Source of the DNA: Phoronis australis
Taxonomy: Eukaryota; Phoronida; Phoronidae
Reading direction: 5' to 3'
Assembly (NCBI GenBank): GCA_002633005.1
Contig: NMRA01000356.1
Span: forward strand, 319,961 to 383,960
DNA: 64,000 bases
The position numbers and the translations under genes were made by a program. This document shows, piece by piece, positions 12,402 through 23,200 of the stretch. Within the stretch, counting starts at the first letter, position 1. Each line of letters starts with the position of its first letter. The notes beneath the pieces are model-generated. The model searched no databases, had not been told where the DNA came from, and worked only from the letters and a program-made list of their open reading frames with translations.

Positions 12402-14072
12402 GTGTATGCATCAAACAGTGTGATCCTTATGTTAAATGGAAAAAGTGTGGATAGAGCAGTGAGGGGGCATATGTTGGTAGACTCAGTACTGAATTCTATC
12501 ATAAAAGCCAGAACATTCAACATCCCACTTCCAAATATTGACAGATCAAGTAACGCCAATCCAAAACCAATGAAGAAAGAAATTCAGGTTCTTCAGAAAT
12601 TCCAGGAGTCCGGAATGTCACCAACACAGAACACACAGATTACATACCAAGAGCAGTTCAATGCTTGTACACAAATTTTGGCTCATCAGAAGATGGAGAC
12701 AGATTCTTCAGACATCTCAGACATCCCAACTGATCACATAACTAGATGTATACTATGGGGCATGCCATGCCCAGCCAGTGTCTTCCGATTCTGAACCTTG
12801 GATTACAGTGGAATGCCCTCACGAGAGTTCACTTCTGGTTTCCGACCTACTGCCATTGGTATATTCAANNNNNNNNNNNNNNNNNNNNNNNNNNNNNNNN
12901 NNNNNNNNNNNNNNNNNNNNNNNNNNNNNNNNNNNNNNNNNNNNNNNNNNNNNNNNNNNNNNNNNNNNNNNNNNNNNNNNNNNNNNNNNNNNNNNNNNNN
13001 NNNNNNNNNNNNNNNNNNNNNNNNNNNNNNNNNNNNNNNNNNNNNNNNNNNNNNNNNNNNNNNNNNNNNNNNNNNNNNNNNNNNNNNNNNNNNNNNNNNN
13101 NNNNNNNNNNNNNNNNNNNNNNNNNNNNNNNNNNNNNNNNNNNNNNNNNNNNNNNNNNNNNNNNNNNNNNNNNNNNNNNNNNNNNNNNNNNNNNNNNNNN
13201 NNNNNNNNNNNNNNNNNNNNNAATTTTACACAAGTGGATCCACGACTGCTATTTCAGCGAATCCTGACAGCTGCAAAAGACAACAGTGAAAGTTCATCAA
13301 GCCTTTTGAAGTTTGAGCTGTGTGTTGGTTCCCCTGTTCTTTTTGATACATCTGGTCTTCCCAGATTCGCTAATAAACCAATATGAGCTGATGCACTCTG
13401 ATCCAGTGGAGGACTACCTGAGGATTTCAATTTCCAGAAAACACGGTGACGCATGTAATCGACGGCGGTTCTCTCCTTCACCGTATTCCATGGCCTAGAG
13501 GTGCAACGTTTCAGTCATTTGGTAGAGCTTATGTGGATTACATCAGCAAGTGCACCCAGCCTACTGTTGTTTTTGATGGTTACTGAGACGGACCATCAAC
13601 TAAAGATGTCTCCCATGTTCGAAGACTGGGTGGGGTGGTTGGAACTGAAGTTCACTTCAATGGTGACATGGTGATCAAGTAAAAAAAGAACATTTTTGGC
13701 AAAAAGCAAAAACAAACGATTCACTCACTTCTTGTCAAGTTTGCGAGGAAATGCTGGTTGCACAGTGGTACAAGCTCAAGGTGACGCAGATGTTTTAGTT
13801 GTAGAAACAGCAGTAGAGAACGCAATAAAGGGTCCAACTACCGGCCCTTATTGCAGACGATACAGACTTGTTGGTTCTTTTGCCTTACCATGCTACTTCA
13901 CAACAAGAGACACCAAAGCAAGAGGAGAGTCTGGGACATCAAGGAACTACAGTTGTCTCTTGGTGCCGAAACTTGCGCAGTTTTGCCATTTGCGCATGAA
14001 ATAGGTGGTTGCAACACAACATTACAGCTGTTCGGTATTAGCAAAGGCTCTCCCATTCAAGAAACTGCGTGA
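12402..14072 (+). pseudogene. FEN1/PIN-like nuclease ORF remnant inside the TIR element
   Basis: Blocks are in order but in different frames. 13452-13585 reads HVIDGGSLLHRIPWPRG and then PTVVFDGY before a stop; 13570-13640 reads GPSTKDVSHVRR; 13696-13830 has NKRFTHFLSSLR and QGDADVLVVETAVENA; about 13845-13910 has ADDTDLLVLLPYHA; 13930-14070 has WDIKELQLSLG and GGCNTTLQLFGISKG. The spaced acidic residues and the final glycine-rich motif parallel FEN1/XPG nucleases, where a GSDYC...GIG motif follows the catalytic aspartates. The family usually has GCDTT; here the aspartate is Asn. The N-terminal part (12402-12790, before the N gap) has no clear match. Stops and frameshifts mean it is not functional as it stands. 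Confidence 0.6.
12869..13221. other. Assembly gap (Ns)
   Basis: Run of 353 N within the nuclease remnant of the TIR element. Open frames that cross it are artefacts. Confidence 0.99.
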
Positions 14073-15362
14073 TCGAGAATTCTGCAAAAACTCTGGTAAG
14101 AGTATTCACTAGACACATGCAGCTGAATCAAGACATATTGGAAGCTGGTAAGAGTTGTATCTGCGCTTCATGGCGGTACTGGCTCTGGAAATTTGGATGA
14201 CTTGCGATACAGGCAATTTGTGGATGAGGTGTCAGACTAGCCACAGTCCAAATACAGTCATTATCACCAACTTTTTTCAGTAGCTATATTCCATGCTGCC
14301 GGGACATATTATCAAGAGCAAGAGCGGTCAAGTTTCCGTGGCAGTGGCCTAGACTCGCTGTATTGGGGATGGATGATGGCAGGTGGAAAATTCATTCTCA
14401 CGACGACGGACCATTCAGCAGCACCAGAGAACCTGCTGAAAGTAGTGAGATGCTCGGGTAAGACCAACTGCAGTTCCAAGAGATGTTCTTGCAGGAAGTT
14501 AGGATAGTCGTACTCGGTTGCATGTGGAGAATGCCGTGGTTTTAGCGGCAGCAATTCATTCTGAGTTGACAGAGATTAGTTGTGTAAATACTGGTTGATT
14601 GTGTATAGATTCACTAGCATTTACAACTAACTGGAAGTGACACAGACAGTGTGGATAGTAGATCACTGAATTAATTGCAGAGAGTTATTTTAAATACAGC
14701 ACATTTTTTCAGGAGGAGAATGATCCTTCAGTTCAGGCAAACCTGAAGTTTTTGACCCAAATAAGTTATTCGTTAAACCATCTTGAAATGGTAGTCGCAA
14801 TCATCAAGACAAAAATTATTGTAATGGATGTGCTGATTTAAAAAAGTCAGGATATGGCGTGTCTCTGGAATCTGAAGTTCTTACACGAAGCAACTATTTG
14901 GTGGCCATCTTGGAAATGGTGGAAGTAATCATTAGTGCCAAATGCAATTAGTCTCAATGGATTAGTCGACCCAGAAAACCTATGATGCGATGTTTGAAGC
15001 AAGACGACACGCTAATCTGTTCGTGTGAAGTTGTGCGACTCAAGTAGATTTAGCGGCCATCTTGGAAAATGGCGGACGGTGTCACCACAGCCATGTAAAA
15101 CCATTTCCAATGGATTTGTTTACCCACAAAACATAGGTAAACCTTTTTGAATTTTTACTTTATCTCATTCCACTCTTGAGGTATAGTGCGCATCAGAAAA
15201 TCTGGCGGCCATTTTGTCCGCCATCTTGAAAAACCAACTTCGCCGCCACTCCGATTCCGTTAGACTTTTTTTTTCCCACTAAGGGATGTGAAAGGATACG
15301 ATTTATGCAATAAAACCTTCTGTTGCAATTTTTTCCGGGTTATCCGTAGAATGACTGGACTA

Positions 15363-16692
15363 TGGGTTTAGTGTTATCTACACGTAAGAGACACTTTTGC
15401 GGCACCATTTACTGTTCATAGGTCGTTGATTGTCGTTGTTTTAATTGTGTCTCAGTATTCATGTCAGACTACAAATTTCCACGTGTTAATAGGTTGTTGA
15501 GGGAGATAGCATAGGATTGTGTGTTGCGAATTATTTCCGTAGATTGTTTGTGGAGCTTATCTCTGTAACGAATGGATATTAAGATGGTGGTTGTAATCCA
15601 CCTGTTAAGCGCGTGTTTATGTTTATTTTATAGTACTCTCTTGAACTAAGATGTTTTGTCGTGAGATTATGTTGTGGCCAAAATTCATTACAATGTTGTT
15701 ATCGCGCAAGTCGTTGAGAAATTGTTTTTCAATTTGAGGTGTGTAAGAATATTTTGAAACGAAAGTAGGACGCTGGAGTTTTGAGTCAGATCTCAAGCAA
15801 TAGCGATGTGCCGGTTCTTCACGAGCCCTAATATCGCTACTTATCAAAGTCCTACTTTTTACGGAAGTCGGAATTTAGCTGCTCTGACAATAAAATACAA
15901 TGCATAGCCGTTACTACAATTATTCTTGTCCATATTAGAAAGAGTATTAGCCCTGTTTCAGATTCAATCTTGTTTTTGTTATCTATTGTGCCTAAGTGGG
16001 AAAAATCGAATGCAAATTGCCCATCTAACCAGAGATTATTATATTTTACTTGTTGTATGGTATTTTCTATCATATCTTTTTTATACTTGTATCATGTCAT
16101 AATAAATTACATTACTTTACTAACCTCGGTCTCCTTTTCATCCCTGGTAACGAGCTTGTGACGCACCTAATTTTAATTGGGACATATGTCGATCATAAAC
16201 TAATTTTATTTGAAATCAAGTACATGAAATGTAGGCCTTTCTTTTCAACAAAAAGCAAGATCCACATTTCTGTTTGAAATTGAATAACTGTAAACGTGAA
16301 TGTTCTTCATCAGCTCTGAGAACAAGACGCCAAGCTTAGCATCGTGAACTTCAATCTACAGAGGGGATAAATGGAAGTTAGTTGGTCCTATAAGCCATAT
16401 CACGTGAAGAGCCCAAGACAAAACCGGAAATTGACGACTCGTTTGTTACTGACTATTATCTATCTTCATTTAACAATCTCAGTCACTGGCAATCAACTCA
16501 GTTAACGCAGAAGTGGTGTCCCTATAGTTTGCGTTTTGTTGTTTTTGGTGACTACGATGCTACGAGTTTATTATCACTGCGGTGCGAAAACGCGTTTATA
16601 TGGACACTTCAACATTGTCAATAGATGTCGTAAAATTGCACCAAATGGAACGTGACCTGTGTGTTGAACACAATAAGAGTTGTGCACTGCGA
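15363..16692. other. Intergenic region upstream of the IgGFc-binding-like gene
   Basis: No gene recognised. The words CTCCTTTTCATC and GAGCTTGTGACGCA at about 16130-16165 also occur near 51445-51480, marking a dispersed repeat fragment. The promoter of the downstream gene must lie in the right part, but no canonical element was clear. Confidence 0.4.
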
Positions 16693-17180
16693 ATGATGAG
16701 GCTGTTGTCTGGTCTAGTTTTCTTCAGCACTTGGTCATGCCATCTGATCGCCGGCGCCTCAGGTGAGTTTGGACCAAATTTTGCCATCCGTTTGAACAAC
16801 TTAGCACAGTTCTAATTCAAGGCTGCATATTTCGCCCTGTTTAACAACTTGATAAACGAATATTGAATTGCGGTATTTCTCCACTTATTTTGCACAATAA
16901 ATCACAAAACTGTATTTTTTCATTTTCGAAAGCTAATTACTTTACTGCAAACAATGAAAAAATTACCGAAAGTTGTTTTACAACATTATCACAGTACAAA
17001 CCATGCTATGTTGGTAAACTGAATTTTCTTAATTTTTCTTTTTGTGGAGGAATTTGACAAAATAGAATCTCACTTATGTTTTGTGTTAAATAAGCAAAGA
17101 ATTGCCGTAGGTCTTTACACTCATCAAATCGGTCTAATAATATCCCTTACTGTGATAGAATTCTTTTCAGTTGTCAACAA

Positions 17181-17229
<49 letters not shown>

Positions 17230-20200
17230 AAAAAGAACTTGGTTATCGTTAATTTTATTCAAGAAAAATTAAAAAATGAAAATTATCTGGTACGAATTTT
17301 GTTATTAATGATAGTTCTGAAAAGACCGTATGACGTAGTCACGGCGATCTGGTGACCATTCCAAACGTTGTCTTTTAAAAATAATTCTACATGGTTTACG
17401 GGCATTAAACTGAACGATCGGAAATTCAACAAAAATTTGTCACTTACGAAGAACGAAAACTTTTAAGAAGTAGACGACAAAATCGTTACCTTGTTAACGT
17501 GACACGTCCGGATAATCGACACGTATCAGTTCGAGAATGATCGTCGAACCATGGAGGTCGAAAACTTTAACAGAATAACGAGTTTATCATGTCTAAAGTA
17601 TTTTTGCTCTTCGTATGTATTCTGGACCAATGAGTCTTTATAGCATTTATCAGTTGCCTTTTATTATTTCTAGAATTCAATAATTGCTCTGAAAATCCGT
17701 TGAGGAATGCCCAAGTTCTCAAACAATTTTTGATAGTATTAACAGTTGCATGTCTGTTCAACGATGAAATATGTTTTATATGTTATAATTAGATGTAATT
17801 ATTCGTACACACATGGATTTTTTCCAAGGAGAAAATATTTTTTTGTAAAAACGTCGAAAGAATGCAAAATAAATATTTTTTCACTGTCATGTTTTAAGCA
17901 ACCGTGGGAGTTAACAGCAATAGCTGCATTTTAAAGCTGTATTTCTCCCTGATTAGATCAAAAATGACTATTTTCTACGCATGTGTAGAGTTTATAGGTA
18001 CAGATACGTAAATATGTATCGCGCGTCTGGTGCTCTTAAAGGTGGAGAGGATCGTATCAAGAATTCAAATACATGGACATGGAATCATTTCCACCCCGAT
18101 TGTTACATGACCTTGCAATATTGCTAACTGTAAGGTTTTATTTTGATGTTGTCTATGTTTCTACAGGACTGAACGTTTCAACGTGATAAACAATGAACCA
18201 TTAAAGACATGCACTATTTTCAATGAACCATTATAGACATGCAAAATTATTTTCATATTGAATTTGTGTTCCATGTAGTTCCTGACCATAAAGGGCGCGA
18301 GTTTGTGCTAGCATTCGGTGCCAATTATTATAGTACCGATGCTGATGTTGAACTGTTCATAACCACAGAAGAACAAGATGTTGGAGTAAACGTCAGCGTT
18401 CCTTTACTTCCACACTACCCAGTCTATAGGGTGAGTTTATTATTATTGTTTCACAATGAGTAATGCCAATTCAAAATGAGGTCGCTAATCGCGGAGTTTC
18501 GCTGGCCAAAAGTCAACGTCCAACTCGAAATAAAAGTCATTTATTACGATACCATAACGGTATAGAAATAGTAGTGTCAAATAATAAATAAACGTAAAAA
18601 TAATCTGTGGAAAGATGGGCAATAAAAAGCGCAGTTTATTTGTGGAACTTCATGAAGATGAATTTCTTTGACATGGTGCTTGTTAAATATGTTTTACATG
18701 CTTTTTTCACTTTTGATCGTTCATTTCTCCGTTTATCTGCAGTCCAAGTACTATAACCTCATATTAAAACCAACTTTCTTTGCACTTTCCGCAAGAGGCT
18801 CCGTCCTGCACGCCATTGCACACAATTCTTCTCCTCACGCGGGAAAGTGGCACCGAGAGGTGAAAGATTTTGCGTACGTTGAGACCTGAGCCGCGCGCAG
18901 GCCAGAAAGTCTAGGTGCCATGAACTTCACAATTTTCATTCGCAAACAGTGTTTGCGGAAATGGTGGGCTATCGCTGTGCTTACACTTTTTCCTTGTTGA
19001 TAAGCGGGAAATTTATGATTAGGTTGATTGACATGTCGGAATTATTCATGTTTTACGCTGTGAGGGAAAGCGTTACTAACCATGGTTTTACATAGATCCC
19101 CTTCGTTTACAAAGACGATGTGATTGCCTTGTATGCAGCGTATAACTGACTACACTTTCAGATATGTTCAAATCAGTTCTTACAAAATTAAACATAACCG
19201 TGGCGAAAAAACATAGTTATTAAAACTAAATAGTAGTTTTAGACATGTATTTGTTCACTCATTTGCAGCTAACGGTTAGCAACGGACTCTCGGCAAGAGT
19301 AAATTACTCAAAGGACGTCCGTTTGTCTAACGTGGCTTTAGAAAACAAAGGGATTCTAATCCAGAGCTCTGCGGACGTTGTTGTTTACGCAACGAACAAG
19401 GCCACAAGTAGCGTGGATGCCTTTCTGGCTCTACCGACTGATATACTGGGCACTTTGTATTATATTCCTTCATATCCTGGCGCAGTGGAGACAACGGGAC
19501 AACCACTTGTTGGTCCTCAAGCAGGTAAGTACACGTTACTATAGGTTTCGAAACCAGAAAATAGGCTACACAGAGATGTGGTCCACCAACTACAGCTGAA
19601 CTGGTAGGGAACCTACCAAATGAACAGACATTTTCAACATCACTCTGAGCTTAATCGTCAGCCAATGGTTGCACTTGGTTGACTTCGCCATTTTCTCGTG
19701 GTCAAGCGGCGGCTAAGACATTTGATACTGATCTGCACGCCGGAACTCGTCATCGGGAATCAGCCTCTATAGCCGCTTCGGAGTCACCAGTTCAAGCAAA
19801 TGATGAAAGTAAAATGATTTTCTTTCGAAGAGCAAGAACGCTTGTGAACAAATTTGTGAAGTTTAGACACAGCGGCATGGTTCATAAGACTGACATAGAA
19901 CGCGAAAAACAAAAATTCATTATTAAAAATGGTTCTCTGCCTCTAAAACAGATGTCAAACTGTTCACCAGGGCCAAGTTGCATAAAAGTTATACGTCGTA
20001 TAGCAGCAATGACGTCGCATTATCGCACGTTACGTTGTTATTGTTGAACAATGCATTAGGCGTCATGCAACAATCTAAATTATCCAGCGGATAATTTTGA
20101 AGTTTTATGCAACTCAGCCAGGTTAATTCGTAGATTTCGAATTTCTGTTGAGCATTTTCCCTTTAGTTTCAAATTTCAAATAAACGAAACGATCTGTCAA

Positions 20201-23200
20201 CTGCACATAAGTTCGTCATATTTTTCCCACAAGGCAAAGCAAGTATCCTTTAGTGGCATGGCAAGATGACGTAACACATTTCCCTTATATGGACGTAGCA
20301 CATTTCCCTTATATGGAAAATGTGGATTTCGACCTTTAATGTAAACAAAACAATGGCGATTTCAAGCAGCAGCCAGTCAGTCTGACTTCTTTGAGCATGC
20401 ATATATATCATCAGGGGCAAATGATTTGAAAACTGTATTGGAAAATGTATATATTTCGTCTGTGTGTGTTTCAAAAATAGTGAATCTGGTGATTTTTTTT
20501 CTAGAAATTCTACAATATTTACATTAGCATGCGCAAGAAGTAGATTCGTCACAATCAGTTTAAAGAGGATTTTTACGAGTCTCTGCGTTCCAGGCCTCTT
20601 TAATTTAAGTAACTACTGTAAAATAGACACACACACAACACGGCCGACACACAGAAAACACGGAGACGTACAAGTAGGTAACCGACACTGAGTGAATCCG
20701 TCGATCCATCTCGGATACGGTGTAGCCATTTGGCTAGTAGGTTGTTGTACGCTGATAGCAAGGCAGAACAGACAGACGGACAGGCAGACAAGCACACGCA
20801 CACATTTGTATTTGTAACTCTCCGTGTCACGGTAAGATATAATATTAAGAATACAGGTTACGAATTATGATACCTTGTTTGTATTTAAAGTGACAAGGTT
20901 AAAAATTATCCCATGACCGACAAGTTGTCTCCAGATTCTTTAATGTTTGACTTTACAGGATTCATCGCGGTTCACGACAACACCACAGTTACAGCATCTT
21001 TTCCGGCAGACCGTAACCATGGCAACTGGCTTGAGTATGACGGTCGTAATATCTCGGATGGCGACTCGTTGACAGTAGTTCTGAATAGATATCAAACGTT
21101 CCAACTACAGACCAAAAACGACCTGACTGGCGTAAGAGTAGTGTCTAATAAACCATTAGCACTAGTTGCCGGTAATAAGCGTACTTATGTGCCCTGGCAA
21201 CTGGATAAAAGTTCTGATCACCTTGAGGAGATGGTTCCACCTGTCAACACTTGGGGGCGCCACTTCATCACAGTGCCGTTTACAGGAAGAAGAAGCGGGG
21301 ACATCTTCAGGATTTTAGGTACCACAGGGTAATTAGGCCTACTAATTAGATATAACGTAGTACCTCTCTTAAAAGATAGTGCATGTCTCGTAGGAATATT
21401 TCGAAAATTACGGCTCGTATTTTGCGTTTACAACCAACTCCACGTGAATTCGAAGTCCGGGGTAAAGTTCAGTATAGCTAGGCCTAGTGACTCTCAGTTC
21501 GCGAAAAATCTAGCCAAAATCACGTGTTCTCATTTAAAATACACAATATCTCATATAATCTCGCGAAGTCTTGCTTTTTAGCGTAGTTCCTAGCGTTAAC
21601 TCTACCCAGAACTGTGGCGACCATGTTCGTGCACCGGCCACCCTGAGAAGTTAATTGCCCGATGGATAATCAAAAAGAAAGTTCAAAACTCAAGCTGAAA
21701 GAGTGTTATTTTATGAATGATTTTGTGTCCGTTAAAATTCACTTTGTAAAGTTTTTAGTGGAAGGGTATCTTTAAGTGCTTCACTGACTGAGGGCGAAAC
21801 TAATGAAGTACGTCGGTACGTGGTTCGTCAGTTTGACCTTGGTCCGTCCTTGCGGTCACTCACTACAATTACAAACCCACCTTCCGCCAAAACATTTTTA
21901 TTACCGCATTTACCGCAAAATTGTTCTCAATGTGTTCCTTATTCAAATTTCTGTGCTTGGGAAGAACTGTCATTCCGTTCCGAGTCCCTTGAGGTGGGTT
22001 AGAATCAATACAAGTTGGCTTCTTGACCCGGCGGGTCATTTTAAACGACACGCATGGCAAATGCAATTCTTCTCAAGCTCAAAAATCGAAACTAGAGAGG
22101 AAAAGTTGAGTCCTGTTGGTGTGTGGTACTAAATCAATACGTTGGTATTTTGTAGACTCCGAGTTCGTGCATCTTGCACGTCAACCCTTTTTATTTCTAC
22201 CATAGTAGTACTGAGGGCTGTTTCTCAAACCGAGTCTATTGCTCTTTTGACTAAAGTAAGTCTACAGATGGCGTGCCTCAGGCCGGCTAAATCAGAAAAT
22301 CTCTCTACAACTTCAAGACAAAAGACTGAAATCCGTAGCCTGCTCCGGAACAATTAAAAGCCAAAGTCAAATCAACATTTATAGTGGGTATGGACTTCAG
22401 TCGAGAAACTGGCCACTGATCTACGAGCAACACCCTCGTCGCCACCAATCCTTTTCTACAAAAACGCCGTGTAACCTACATGTAGAACAAGTCGGTCGGT
22501 TTTTGAAATGGATTTTCCTTGGCAAAAAACGAAGCGGTTAGGGAAAAACAGCATTTCAGCGCACTACAAAAACCTTAAAACGTGTTGCAAATAAGAAAAA
22601 ACCGTAACGGTTGACACGAATACAAGTTTTCCACCATTTGCAATAATTCATTTTCCGGGAGGTTAGATAAAAACGCATAGTTAGTTCTATACTCTATCAC
22701 AGTGCTACGAAATAGGTGGCGCTGTATCAGAGGGTAAGTTAGTTCTGGTCCTTGCGTACCATTTTGAAACCCACTGCAGTGGCGGATATACGTTTTCAGA
22801 AAAGGGGGATTTAGGATTTCCGCAAAGGTCGAGTCCGAGGCGCGTGGCGCCGAGAGGGGGGAGGTCGGGAGGGGGTTTCCTCCCTTCCGTCTAAGACAAT
22901 TTTTTGTTTTTGTAGCCAAATAGTGAAATTTCCATGCATCCTGCTAAGTTTCTGGCACTTAACATGTCTCTTGCGTTTTCCTTAAGATAATTTAAAGCCC
23001 TTCTGGATTTCGTCACATGAACTTGGCTCATAAGTTTCGTGAAATCATATTTGTGCACATGTGGGTATGAGTCACGCCACCAGCAAAATTTTTTGTTGGA
23101 ACATCTGCTTATACACACCTTTTTAGCATACGAAAAGTCGTATATGAAAATGTGTGGTGTGTGTGTGTGGGGTTTAGACATCCACCAAATATTCAAGAGC

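Larger units (their letters stand above)
11167..15362 (+). mobile_element. 4.2-kb TIR element carrying a decayed FEN/PIN-like nuclease frame
   Basis: The ends are inverted repeats of about 180 bp. Left 11167-11345 and the reverse complement of 15185-15362 share TAGTCCAGTCATTCTA, AAAAATTGCAACAGAAG, CATCCCTTAGTG, CGGAGTGGCGG and GGTTTTTCAAGATGGCGG in the same order. Both ends have TA at the border, consistent with a TA target duplication or with TA belonging to the repeat. Subterminal zones repeat an AAGATGGCGG-type word. The interior on the plus strand holds a broken reading frame related to a FEN1/PIN-like nuclease family common in invertebrate repeats. A 353-base N gap interrupts it. I cannot assign a superfamily: no DDE transposase was found. 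Confidence 0.75.

Noticed and set aside
12746-13386. Long open frames of 120-200 codons across the gap
   Set aside because: Most of their length is the N gap.
19679-20047. 122-codon open frame in IgGFc-like intron 3
   Set aside because: Not in phase with flanking exons as a spliced unit and no motif; the flanking exons 3 and 4 join in phase directly and fit the domain.
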